15,621 nt of DNA from Limnoraphis robusta CS-951 (GCF_000972705.2 NZ_LATL02000348.1:1-15621); one strand, 5' to 3'. Positions 6,501 to 13,077 are shown, counted from the stretch's first letter. A program made the numbers and translations. The notes: generated by a model not told the origin, from the letters alone.

Positions 6501-8039
6501 GTCGGCAGTTCGGGTTCAATTGATATTCGCGCAAATAGTATCGAAATTAGCGGTAGAGGAACTCGAACGATTACCTTATCAACTGGAGAAACCGCAATAG
6601 GTAGTCAAATTGTTGCTCTAGCTAGTAACGGAGGCAACACCGGAGATATTTCAATTACCACACAAAGATTAATCGGACAAGATGGAGCATCAATTAACAC
6701 TAATAGTTTGGGAATGGGTTCTTCAGGTTCAATTAGTATACAAGCTCAAGAGGTATTATTTGATGATCAAGTTAATATTTCGAGTGGAACGTTTGGTGCG
6801 GGTAATGGAGGAAATATTACCATTGAAACGGAACAACTTAGAGTTCAGAATAATTCTACAATTTCTTCAGGAATTAGCCTACTAAATGAATCCGAAATCA
6901 CTTCCGTTGAAATACCCCAAAATCGCCGAGGAGGAACAGTCTTCATTCAAGCCTCAGAATCAGTTGTTCTTGACGGGGAAGGAACATCAATTTCTACTGG
7001 TGTTTCGGAAAAAGAAACTATCGGTAATGGTGGAAATATCATTATTGAAACCGGACGTTTAACTGTGAGCAATCGAGCTTTCTTGTCTACAGGAGCTTTC
7101 GGAATTGGAGATGCGGGGCAGATAAACTTGCAAGCGGAAACTATTGAATTAATAGGTGGTTCTTTTATTGGTGCAATAGTTTTTGATACGGGCGTTGGAA
7201 ATGGGGGAACGGTAACGATTGATGCTGAACAATTAACAGTTAGAGATCAATCTGGCATTTTTGTAAGTAGTCGCGGTGAAGGGAATCCCGGAAATATAGA
7301 CGTAAGTGCTTCCCAAGTTCGCCTAGAAAATGAAGGACGTTTGGAAGCAGAATCCATTACGGGTGAAGGCGGAAATATTACTATCAATTCTCCCGATATT
7401 CGAGTGCGGCGCCAAAGCGCAATTTCAGCAACCGGAAGTCAAAGCGGTCAAACGTTTGATGGAAATATTGATATTAATTCTAATTTTTTAGTATTGTTAG
7501 AAAACAGCCAAATTGTTACCAGCGCTTTTGACCCAACAGGAGGCAGCAATATTAATATTCGTCCTTTGGAAAGTGCCGAATTAGCAGTTTTACAATCTCA
7601 AAATAGTATTATTAATGCTGCCGGAGAACTTTCTATTGATGATACTCTCAATTTTGACCCGCCAGAATCAACTCAAGTTGAAGTGGTTGATCCGGCTGCA
7701 TTAATCGCTCAAGACCCCTGCAAACAAAGAGGAGACAGTCAATTTATTATAACCGGACGAGGCGGTATTGCGTTCAACCCCACTCAAGATTTATTTTCAG
7801 TTCCCGAGTTAGAATTATCTCTGATTGAACCTGTGACTCCTTCAGTTAATCGTTCCTCCCAACGTCGTTCACAACAATCAAAAAAACGAGATAATCATCC
7901 TATTGATTCTAGAACTATTGTTCCGGCGAGGGGATGGATAAGAGATGAGAAAGGAGACGTTATATTAGTGGGTTATGACCCAACAAAAACGGGAGTTCAG
8001 CGTCAACCTCAACCCACTCCTCAAACTTGTCAACCCTAG
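3564..8039 (+). CDS. Secreted filamentous-haemagglutinin-like TPS exoprotein
   Basis: Large exported protein (1491 residues) predicted to cross the outer membrane by two-partner secretion and act as an adhesin or surface fibre. The N-terminus carries a signal peptide (LFAGLIALSSILQVLPTQAQ), then the TPS/haemagglutination-activity domain, seen as SVVTPNVNIRGINSDRIDGG, NLFHSFQEFNI and NANLFLINPAGIVFGPNARL. From about residue 290 to 1380 it is built of repeats of the form G-x-G-N-A-G-x-I-x-I-x-A, about twenty rungs, fitting a right-handed beta-helix. Residues about 387-631 contain a tandem duplication of about 123 residues. The C-terminus has the cyanobacterial-type DPCKQRGDSQFIITGRGG segment, a basic Ser/Arg/Gln patch and a final QTCQP, so one disulfide is possible. 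ATG 3564 was chosen over TTG 3510 because of the predicted promoter and signal-peptide position. No outer-membrane TpsB partner is present nearby. Ligand unknown. Confidence 0.9.
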   Translation: MPVVQHPLLDLSLFAGLIALSSILQVLPTQAQIVPDNTLGSENSVVTPNVNIRGINSDRIDGGAVRGSNLFHSFQEFNIREGRGAYFSNPDNIINILTRVTGGNISEILGTLGVLGNANLFLINPAGIVFGPNARLDVGGSFFATTADGVLFENGFEFAASNPEAPPLLTINMPLGLNIRENPGAIVNQTLPQLVRLDESPLRNDAGFLIPQGLNVPQNQTLALVGGDVLFDGGFAISPGSRIQLGGLSEPGIIELTNVGANGNTPILQFPDNIQRGNVALTNESQINVRADGGGDVNINARNVEISGDSVIRAGIDDGLGSLEAQGGDVNINAQENVLITGAESSIRNSIDIDGIGQSGNINITANSLSINGGAFISTSILGNGNAGNINVKAASIEISGTSPDGEFESGFFADVTDTGIGNAGNIQIETGQFRLTEGALIQSAIFGEGNAGSVSIFATDSVDLSSSNIFSNVVENAVGNSGTVEINTGDLLLSEGARINTSTSGQGNAGNINVKAASVEVTGTSPDGQLSSGFFANVNETGMGNGGNIQIETGQLRLTDIAIISSSTFGQGNAGLVSIFATDSVDLADSGIFSNVGENAVGDGGNIEISTSSLNAINGEISLNTSGNGNAGDINIKAQQIDLSDSMIAGDTLGTGSIGNITIDTGTLMLRDGADIRLTIREEGATGSTGNITVNASESVDIIGVSPTGVQSRINTRTFGNGNTGSVIINTPRLAVRNGGSIFASSFNTGQAGDVIINASESVEVSGGSPIQSDLDSVEFVIEPSINPEDRTAISSDISTGSNRGEGRAGSVFITTNKLTIREGGEIGTSTLGRGSSGLVQVKANEVEITGQLNIGEFNSRSGLTVFTNGEGTAGTLNLETGRLTVRDGGRISVTSGNGSSAGSINIQASIVELIGDGRFPSENGEIIFPSQIAVTTGRTEETSLNTEFSGTSVGSITLEADQLRILNGAEISTFTGDVGSSGSIDIRANSIEISGRGTRTITLSTGETAIGSQIVALASNGGNTGDISITTQRLIGQDGASINTNSLGMGSSGSISIQAQEVLFDDQVNISSGTFGAGNGGNITIETEQLRVQNNSTISSGISLLNESEITSVEIPQNRRGGTVFIQASESVVLDGEGTSISTGVSEKETIGNGGNIIIETGRLTVSNRAFLSTGAFGIGDAGQINLQAETIELIGGSFIGAIVFDTGVGNGGTVTIDAEQLTVRDQSGIFVSSRGEGNPGNIDVSASQVRLENEGRLEAESITGEGGNITINSPDIRVRRQSAISATGSQSGQTFDGNIDINSNFLVLLENSQIVTSAFDPTGGSNINIRPLESAELAVLQSQNSIINAAGELSIDDTLNFDPPESTQVEVVDPAALIAQDPCKQRGDSQFIITGRGGIAFNPTQDLFSVPELELSLIEPVTPSVNRSSQRRSQQSKKRDNHPIDSRTIVPARGWIRDEKGDVILVGYDPTKTGVQRQPQPTPQTCQP
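4722..5456 (+). repeat. In-frame tandem duplication inside the exoprotein gene
   Basis: Two consecutive copies, 4722-5090 (369 bp) and 5091-5456 (366 bp), encode parallel series of motifs: AGNINVKAAS, GTSPDG, SGFFA, GGNIQIETGQ or AGNIQIETGQ, SIFATDSVDL and IFSNV. The DNA copies differ at many third positions, so the duplication is not recent. The one-codon difference keeps the frame. Confidence 0.8.
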
Positions 8040-8043
8040 AGAC

Positions 8044-8082
8044 TTCTATCCAATGGGTTAAATCTTGCAAAGATGAAAAATC
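8044..8082 (-). pseudogene. Relic of a second DUF2887-type gene C-terminus
   Basis: The minus strand from 8082 to 8044 reads DFSSLQDLTHWIE. The true gene to the right ends with DFSSLQDLTNWLEE (start of this segment at 8318). The first 20 bases are identical (8063-8082 and 8299-8318). The remaining codons differ mostly at synonymous or conservative positions (GAT TTA ACC against GAC TTG ACA). The rest of the gene body is missing, because the palindromic repeat begins within a few bases at 8087. The relic reaches almost to the stop codon of the exoprotein gene. Confidence 0.55.
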
Positions 8083-8086
8083 GGGT

Positions 8087-8232
8087 GGGGCGGGTTTAAA
8101 CAGTTACCAGTGAACAGTAAACAGTGATAACTGTAAAAACTGGTAACTAATAACTAATAACTGTAAACTGTAAACTGTAAAAACTGGTCACTGTAAACTG
8201 TAAACTGTAAACTGTAATGAACCCGCCCCTAC
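8087..8232. repeat. Palindrome with heptanucleotide repeat array in its loop
   Basis: GGGGCGGGTT (8087-8096) and AACCCGCCCC (8220-8229), the latter followed by TAC, match the arms of the element at 3341-3400. The loop is filled with period-7 units: TAATAAC, TGTAAAC in runs of two and three, and variants such as TGTAAAA, mainly from 8145 to 8218. Nested inside is a perfect inverted pair, AGTTACCAGT (8102-8111) and ACTGGTAACT (8139-8148), and an ACTGGT-containing phrase repeats at a 44-bp interval. It sits between two convergent genes and could act as a two-way transcription barrier, which is inference. Confidence 0.8.
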
Positions 8233-8261
8233 AAATGATTATTGATTAGTCGGAGATAATA

Positions 8262-9140
8262 TTAGTTTCTCACATTTTCCTCTAACCAGTTTGTCAAGTC
8301 TTGCAAAGATGAAAAATCTAGCAACACCTCGGCTAACATCTCCAATTGTTCTAAGGAAAGTAATTCAATTTGAGAGCAGACTTGAGGATTGATTTGATCA
8401 AACTTTCGAGCAAGTTGACGTAGGATAAGCACTCGCTCTCCCTGCTGTCTACCATCTTCTAATCCTTGTCGTCTACCATCTTCTAATCCTTGTCGTCTAC
8501 CATCTTCTAATCCTTCTTGATAAACTCGGGTTTGCTTGGAGTCTGTTGCTAATTCCAACATCTGAATAATCTCCTGACGAGTCAATTGCGGAAACTTATA
8601 AACCATTGTCGTTTCTATCAATTCCATGATAACTGGTACAGGAAGTTGTGTGGCTTGTTGAGCCTGAGATAACAACTGCTTGGCTTTGTTGACTGCCGTT
8701 TCCTGGGGTTCTAGAATTAATTCTACAACGCCCAACTCAACCGATGAACCAGAAAGTTCATTCAGATAGATACGCTGAACTTGAGAACTCTCTAACAGCG
8801 TTCGGTAGAGATGGGTTTCTTCAGGTTCTAGGCTAATATTAGGATAAATTGCCACGGCTTGCCAGTTTACTGTTGTTGGATTTTGTGCTAAGAACAAAAA
8901 CACTTCTGCAAACAGTCGATGATACAGTAAGGGATCTTTTTGAAACTGAACTTCTACAAAATAAACCGTTGGGTTTGTGGCTTCCGGTGGCGGTAAAAAT
9001 ACGCCATCAATACGGAAAGCGGTTTGCTTCAGTTCAACAGATTGAAATTGATACCCCTCCTGAGTGGGTTGACCAATTAGCTCGAAGAAAATAGCCGGAG
9101 CCGTTTGGAAGATGCGGTAAAAAAGCGAGTCTGTTTTCAC
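8262..9140 (-). CDS. DUF2887/Rpn-like PD-(D/E)XK nuclease-family protein
   Basis: Member of the cyanobacterial family often labelled DUF2887 or Rpn-like putative transposase/recombination nuclease; cellular role unknown. Residues 1-90 carry the PD-(D/E)XK core: RIDGVF with Asp45, then YFVEVQFQ with Glu63 and Gln65, followed by LLYHRLFAEVFLFLAQ. The middle is helical. The C-terminal 70 residues match the DUF4351-like tail (RQLARKFDQI, IELLSLEQLEMLAEVLLDF). Between them is a hinge of three tandem GLEDGRRQ-type units encoded by 24-bp repeats. The start is GTG 9140, because family members begin at M/V-KTDSLFYRIFQ and because a TATAAT (9174-9169) would place the transcript start near 9162, downstream of the alternative GTG at 9197. 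The protein is then 292 residues, normal for the family. It is convergent with the exoprotein gene. Confidence 0.88.
   Translation of the reverse strand: MKTDSLFYRIFQTAPAIFFELIGQPTQEGYQFQSVELKQTAFRIDGVFLPPPEATNPTVYFVEVQFQKDPLLYHRLFAEVFLFLAQNPTTVNWQAVAIYPNISLEPEETHLYRTLLESSQVQRIYLNELSGSSVELGVVELILEPQETAVNKAKQLLSQAQQATQLPVPVIMELIETTMVYKFPQLTRQEIIQMLELATDSKQTRVYQEGLEDGRRQGLEDGRRQGLEDGRQQGERVLILRQLARKFDQINPQVCSQIELLSLEQLEMLAEVLLDFSSLQDLTNWLEENVRN
8447..8518 (-). repeat. Three 24-bp tandem repeats in the DUF2887 gene
   Basis: Units at 8447-8470, 8471-8494 and 8495-8518 begin GTCTACCATCTTCTAATCCT on the plus strand. The first two are identical and the third differs only in its last bases. Each encodes one eight-residue GLEDGRRQ-like unit, so copy-number change would keep the frame. 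Confidence 0.9.
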
Positions 9141-9168
9141 GCTTGTTCGTAGAATTACCTCTCCAAAT

Positions 9169-9174
9169 ATTATA
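9169..9174 (-). promoter_or_regulatory. -10 element of the DUF2887 gene
   Basis: The minus strand shows TATAAT, with only a weak -35 (GTGAAT at 9197-9192, 17-bp spacer). It supports a start at GTG 9140 with a GGAGAGG in the short leader, although the spacing from GGAGAGG to the GTG (17 nt) is long. Confidence 0.4.
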
Positions 9175-9202
9175 GGGTAAAATGGGGGTTTATTCACATT
9201 TT

Positions 9203-9221
9203 GGGCGCAAGCCTTGCGTCC
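9203..9221. repeat. Short hairpin repeat (GGGCGCAAGCCTTGCGTCC)
   Basis: An 8-bp stem with one G-T pair and a GCC loop, followed by CTAC. The same wording, reduced to AGGCAAGCCGCAGCGTCCCTAC-like sequence, is found at about 10601-10622. It is likely a dispersed intergenic repeat of this genome. Confidence 0.5.
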
Positions 9222-9265
9222 CTACATTTTTTCCATCCACAACATTGAGATTATTCACAAAAAAA

Positions 9266-9286
9266 GTACCCCGTTAACGGTACAAT
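9266..9286 (+). promoter_or_regulatory. Palindrome overlapping a -10-like box before trpD
   Basis: GTACC and GGTAC flank a centre that contains the perfect 10-bp palindrome CCGTTAACGG (9271-9280). TACAAT (9281-9286) overlaps the right arm and lies 45 nt before the trpD start. An operator overlapping a promoter is possible. No good -35 is seen, and the spacing does not fit the NtcA consensus GTA-N8-TAC. Confidence 0.35.
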
Positions 9287-9331
9287 TAATCATCAGGTTG
9301 TCAAAATGCCAATGAGTATTAATTATTACGA

Positions 9332-10405
9332 ATGACTGTCATTTCTTCCCCCATCCAAGATAGCAACTTCTGGCCGAATTTACTGCAACAACTCCTCGAC
9401 CGTGACTCCCTCTCTATTTCCCAAGCCTCAACGTTGATGGAGGGATGGCTAAACGAGGAAATTCCCCCGGCACTTTCGGGTGCAATATTAATAGCCTTGC
9501 AAACCAAAGGTGTCTCCGCAGAAGAATTAGCAGGAATGGCTTCTGTATTGCAGTCTCAGTCGGCTATTTCTTCGACCATTGTGGCCAATAGACCAAGTTC
9601 TCCCTATCGAATTATTGATACTTGTGGGACGGGGGGAGATGGCGCTTCTACCTTTAATATTTCAACGGCTGTGGCTTTTGTAGCGGCTGCTGCGGGAGTT
9701 CCTGTTGCTAAACATGGCAACCGTTCCGCTTCCAGTAAAGTGGGTTCTGCGGATGTTTTAGAAGCGCTCGGAATTCAATTAAATGCACCCTTTGAAAAAA
9801 TTACTTCAGCGTTAACAGAAGTCGGAATTACCTTTCTATTTGCACCCGGTTGGCATCCCGCAATGAAAGCCGTTGTTCCCCTCAGAAAAACCTTAAAAGT
9901 ACGAACCGTTTTTAACCTTTTAGGGCCGTTAGTCAATCCTTTAAAACCATCGGGTCAAGTGATGGGTGTTTATGACCCCAATTTACTCGAAACCATTGCC
10001 GAAGCGTTAGGAAAATTAGGGTTAAAATTAGCAATTGTATTACATGGACGAGAACGACTTGATGAAGCCGGGTTAGGAGATTTAACCGATTTAGCGGTAT
10101 TATCAGAAAACAAGGTGGAAAAAGTGGAAATAAACCCGGAAGAATTGGGGTTAACTTCAGCAGAAATAACCGCCTTGAAAGGTGGAGAAGTTGCCGAAAA
10201 TGCAGAAATATTGCAAAATGTTTTACAAGGAAAAGCAACCCAAGCTCAACAAGATGTGGTTGCTTTAAATGCGTCTTTAGCCTTACAAGTGAGCGGTTTT
10301 GTTCCCATCGGCGATCATGTTTCGGGACTGTCTATTGCTCAAGATATTATCAGCAGTGGTGCCGCTTGGTCTAAACTCGAACAACTGGTAAAATTCCTCA
10401 AGTAA
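9332..10405 (+). CDS. trpD: Anthranilate phosphoribosyltransferase
   Basis: Cytoplasmic enzyme of tryptophan biosynthesis; joins anthranilate and PRPP to give phosphoribosylanthranilate. The 357-residue protein is full length. Key motifs are all present: the PRPP-binding GTGGD at residues 99-103 ([15 protein letters not shown]), KHGNR at 127-131, and the metal-binding Asp-Glu pair 244-245 in [12 protein letters not shown]. The N-terminal helical region ([30 protein letters not shown]) also matches the family. ATG 9332 is the natural start, with no strong ribosome site (TTATTACGA upstream). It stands alone, with no other trp gene beside it; scattered trp genes are usual in cyanobacteria. A palindrome overlapping a -10-like box lies upstream and two hairpin repeats lie downstream. 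Confidence 0.97.
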   Translation: MTVISSPIQDSNFWPNLLQQLLDRDSLSISQASTLMEGWLNEEIPPALSGAILIALQTKGVSAEELAGMASVLQSQSAISSTIVANRPSSPYRIIDTCGTGGDGASTFNISTAVAFVAAAAGVPVAKHGNRSASSKVGSADVLEALGIQLNAPFEKITSALTEVGITFLFAPGWHPAMKAVVPLRKTLKVRTVFNLLGPLVNPLKPSGQVMGVYDPNLLETIAEALGKLGLKLAIVLHGRERLDEAGLGDLTDLAVLSENKVEKVEINPEELGLTSAEITALKGGEVAENAEILQNVLQGKATQAQQDVVALNASLALQVSGFVPIGDHVSGLSIAQDIISSGAAWSKLEQLVKFLK

Positions 10406-10429
10406 CGTGCATTTCGACTGGGGAAATTA

Positions 10430-10500
10430 ACCACAAAGCCACTAAGACACGAAGATGTTATTACTTGGTGTCTCTGTGTCGAGCGTGTTTTTTCTTCTTT
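10430..10500 (+). repeat. Hairpin repeat, copy 1, after trpD
   Basis: Starts ACCACAAAG and ends TTTTTTCTTCTTT, the same borders as the copy at 10512-10581. The inner arms at 10440-10454 and 10464-10478 pair at 12 of 15 positions. It is built from the CACNAAGACAC-type wording common in cyanobacterial spacers. Confidence 0.65.
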
Positions 10501-10511
10501 CTAGTTAACTG

Positions 10512-10581
10512 ACCACAAAGACACGAAGACACGAAGATTTCCTCTGTTTGTGCCTTAGTGTCTTGGTGTTTTTTCTTCTTT
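10512..10581 (+). terminator. Hairpin repeat, copy 2, likely trpD terminator
   Basis: CACGAAGACACGAAG (10522-10536) pairs with CTTAGTGTCTTGGTG (10554-10568) at 13 of 15 positions and is followed immediately by TTTTTTC (10569-10575). This is a strong terminator shape on the plus strand, about 120-165 nt past the trpD stop. It is the second copy of a tandem element. Confidence 0.55.
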
Positions 10582-10650
10582 AAACCTTACCTTTATTCAG
10601 GAGGCAAGCCGCAGCGTCCCTACTGATTTCTAGATTGTTGAAAATGCTAC

Positions 10651-10992
10651 TCAACTTTCTTCAGAGACTAATTCTTGAGGATGAACTTCGCTACACACTT
10701 CATAAAAAGAGGTTTTGGGTGCTTTTGCAAAGAGATGTGCCATTTCATTCATAATGGCTTCATAGACATCACTATGATTTTCATTCATATCTTCTAGATT
10801 TTCCCAGAAAATAATGGCAATTCCTTTATCGGTTCCGGGTTCTTGTAACAGATAAGATCCTTTAAAGCCTTTGGTATAAGTTGAAACGGCTTTTTCAAAC
10901 AGTTGTTCGGCTTCATCAAATTTACCGGGTTTAAATTCACCGATCGCAACGTAGGCATATTGATGTTTAAGAAAATCTAAAAATTCTGACAT
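10651..10992 (-). CDS. Small ABM-like (dimeric alpha/beta barrel) protein
   Basis: A 113-residue soluble protein with no signal peptide. The order of elements, a strand AYVAIGEFKPGKFDEAEQLFEKAVSTY, then GFKGSYLLQEPGTDKGIAIIFWENLEDM, then a helix IMNEMAHLFAKAP and a last strand TSFYEVCSEV, matches the ferredoxin-like fold of antibiotic-biosynthesis-monooxygenase-type proteins. No catalytic residues can be assigned, and many such proteins are uncharacterised. The ATG at 10992 has no clear ribosome site. The FetB-like gene lies 73 bp upstream on the same strand, so co-transcription is possible, but no functional link is visible. It is probably a conserved cyanobacterial hypothetical. Confidence 0.75.
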   Translation of the reverse strand: MSEFLDFLKHQYAYVAIGEFKPGKFDEAEQLFEKAVSTYTKGFKGSYLLQEPGTDKGIAIIFWENLEDMNENHSDVYEAIMNEMAHLFAKAPKTSFYEVCSEVHPQELVSEES

Positions 10993-11065
10993 TTTGAACC
11001 CACAATAATGAACATCACTGGCATTGTAGATTACCCGATCTGATCTGATTAAATCAAGCTGATCG

Positions 11066-11845
11066 TTAAAATTTTTGTAATTGTGCCTCTGGGTTGAAAA
11101 ACTGGCGACAAATGCCCGCAGTTAAGACTAGGGTAGCAATTAAATTCGCCACTGCGATCGCCAACAGAATCAATATTTGATAGGACACGGCATCCAACGG
11201 ATTCACCCCAACGAGCAACTGACCTGTTAAAATACCGGGAAGGGTAGCAATGCCGACAATTGTCATTGAGTTGAGCGTGGGAAGTAGCCCCGCCCGTATC
11301 GCTTCAGTCCGGTAGAGTTTCACCGCTTCAGTCGGAGTCGCCCCTAAACTCAGATGGGTTTCAATTTCTATCTGGGAACGGTTTAACGTCGTGACTAAAC
11401 GTTCTCCGGCTATAGAAGCCGCATTCATGGCATTTCCTAAAATAGCTGCTAATAACGGAATCAGATATTGAGGACTATACAACGGCGTCGGTTGAATCAC
11501 CAATAATTGAGCATAACCGACAATTAACACCGCACTCAACCCCAACGCCCCCCAAACCCAAGGGAAAAGTTTAGGGACTTTTTGACTGATGCGGTTGCGG
11601 GTGACAACGCTAACCAGGGTTAACATCAACAGCCCAAAGGCTAAAATTAGCCAAGGGTTAGGTTGATCGGGATCAAGAACTACTGCTAAAACATACCCCG
11701 CAACGGCTAACTGTACAAGGGTTCGCAACGTAGCCAGGAGAAATTGCCCTTCTAAGCCTAATTGTTGCCAAAATGATATTGCGATCGCAATGGCAATTAG
11801 TCCCAATGCTAACGCTAAATCTGTAAAATCTAGGGGAATTGACAA
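11066..11845 (-). CDS. FetB/UPF0014 family ABC permease
   Basis: Inner-membrane permease of the UPF0014 family, whose E. coli member FetB works with the ATPase FetA in iron export. About seven hydrophobic helices span the 259 residues. Family signatures are clear: LAAILGNAMNAASIAGERL in the middle and the long conserved loop LSLGATPTEAVKLYRTEAIRAG (in two parts), followed by NSMTIVGIATLPGILTGQLL. The start is TTG 11845; no in-frame ATG or GTG exists upstream before a stop, and no ribosome site is seen. No ATP-binding partner gene is present on either side, so FetA must be elsewhere or the substrate may differ. It is transcribed divergently from the aminotransferase gene across only 52 bp. I leave the symbol blank because iron export is not shown here. 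Confidence 0.88.
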   Translation of the reverse strand: MSIPLDFTDLALALGLIAIAIAISFWQQLGLEGQFLLATLRTLVQLAVAGYVLAVVLDPDQPNPWLILAFGLLMLTLVSVVTRNRISQKVPKLFPWVWGALGLSAVLIVGYAQLLVIQPTPLYSPQYLIPLLAAILGNAMNAASIAGERLVTTLNRSQIEIETHLSLGATPTEAVKLYRTEAIRAGLLPTLNSMTIVGIATLPGILTGQLLVGVNPLDAVSYQILILLAIAVANLIATLVLTAGICRQFFNPEAQLQKF

Positions 11846-11853
11846 GGTTATTC

Positions 11854-11867
11854 ACGGATAACGGATA
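11854..11867. repeat. Tandem heptamer ACGGATA in a divergent promoter gap
   Basis: Two exact ACGGATA units lie side by side in the 52-bp gap between the FetB-like and DegT-like genes. Any promoters for both genes must overlap this region. Confidence 0.5.
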
Positions 11868-11897
11868 ACTAATCTCTCATTTTAAGGTGGTGTGAGC

Positions 11898-13043
11898 GTG
11901 AACAAAATTCCTCCCATTGATCTCAGTCAACAGTACAAATTAATTGCACCGGAAGTCAGTATCGCCGTTCAACAGGTGTTAGCCTCCGGTTACTATATTG
12001 GGGGATCGGAGGTTGAACAGTTTGAACAACAGTTTGGTGAATATATTGGCGTTTCTGACTGTATTAGCTGTAACTCCGGTACCGATGCGTTATTTCTCGC
12101 TCTCCGCGCCCTTGATATTGGCCCGGGCGATGAAGTGATTGTTCCTGTATTTACCTTTATTGCAACGGCTGAAGTCGTGAGTGCAGTGGGGGCGACTCCG
12201 GTGTTTGTCGATATTGATGAAAATACTTTTAACCTCGATGTTAACAAACTCGAAGCCGCAATTACTTCCAAAACAAGAGCCATTATTCCAGTACACTTGT
12301 TTGGTCAGTCGGTGAATATGACTCGCTTGATGGAGATTGCCAAAACTCACCAGTTAACAGTCATTGAAGACTGCGCCCAAGCAACCGGGGCGACTTGGGA
12401 GGGTGAAAAAGTTGGGGCTATTGGCGATATTGGTTGTTTTAGTTTCTTCCCAACAAAAAATCTAGGGGCTTGTGGGGATGGCGGCGCCCTGACAACCCAT
12501 AATCGGGCGATCGCTGCTAAAATTCGCATGATTAAAGATCATGGACAATCGAGCAAGTATAATTCTGAAGTGGTTGGGATTAACAGTCGATTGGATGCCT
12601 TACAAGCGGCAATTTTGAACGTCAAACTGCGTTATCTTGATCAATGGAATGAACAACGCTGTCGCATCGCTCAACGCTATCATCAGCTTCTTGGGGCGGT
12701 TCCGGGTTTGATTCTTCCTGAAGAAGTGACTCCCGGACAAAGTGTTTGGAATCAGTATACCGTTCGAGTTCTTCAAAGACTGGGTGAGAATGGTTCTTCT
12801 TTTCTCTTTGATCGAAATGTTGTTCGCGCACAGTTAGCCGAACGGGGAATTAGTACGATGGTTTATTATCCAGTACCATTGCACTTGCAGGCACTTTACC
12901 AAAATTCAGGCTATCAAGCGGGTCAGTTTCCCGTTGCTGAACAACTGTCTCAGGAGGTGTTATCGTTGCCTATGTTTCCCGAACTGACAACTGTTCAACA
13001 AGACGCTGTGATCTACGCGATCAAGGATTGTTTGAGCCAATAA
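11898..13043 (+). CDS. DegT/DnrJ/EryC1/StrS family sugar aminotransferase
   Basis: PLP-dependent enzyme that transfers an amino group to a keto-sugar nucleotide, usually for lipopolysaccharide, exopolysaccharide or glycan synthesis. Family marks are complete: NSGTDALFLAL near residue 59 (cofactor phosphate), VIEDCAQATGA with the Asp that binds the pyridine nitrogen (residue 158), and the lysine that forms the Schiff base in CFSFFPTKNLGACGDGGA (residue 187). At 381 residues the length is normal. Start: two in-frame GTGs exist at 11892 and 11898. The ribosome site AAGGTGG (11884-11890) lies only one base before the first and seven before the second, so 11898 is preferred. No other sugar-pathway genes are adjacent, so the substrate cannot be named. 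The closest type would be WbpE/QdtB-like enzymes, by general resemblance. Confidence 0.93.
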   Translation: MNKIPPIDLSQQYKLIAPEVSIAVQQVLASGYYIGGSEVEQFEQQFGEYIGVSDCISCNSGTDALFLALRALDIGPGDEVIVPVFTFIATAEVVSAVGATPVFVDIDENTFNLDVNKLEAAITSKTRAIIPVHLFGQSVNMTRLMEIAKTHQLTVIEDCAQATGATWEGEKVGAIGDIGCFSFFPTKNLGACGDGGALTTHNRAIAAKIRMIKDHGQSSKYNSEVVGINSRLDALQAAILNVKLRYLDQWNEQRCRIAQRYHQLLGAVPGLILPEEVTPGQSVWNQYTVRVLQRLGENGSSFLFDRNVVRAQLAERGISTMVYYPVPLHLQALYQNSGYQAGQFPVAEQLSQEVLSLPMFPELTTVQQDAVIYAIKDCLSQ

Positions 13044-13077
13044 GTAAATTTACTTTCAATCTGGGTGTGTAGTTTTG

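Noticed and set aside
8145..8218. CRISPR array
   Set aside because: The repeats are seven bases long with no unique spacers of uniform length and no cas genes nearby.
9266..9283. NtcA-binding site before trpD
   Set aside because: GTA and TAC are separated by 12 bases, not the eight required by the NtcA consensus.
9933..10238. Minus-strand 101-codon frame inside trpD
   Set aside because: Its low-complexity Leu/Phe/Pro composition is the antisense of a conserved enzyme.
12622..12831. Minus-strand 69-codon frame opposite the aminotransferase
   Set aside because: It is antisense to conserved aminotransferase sequence, with no ribosome site or recognisable features.
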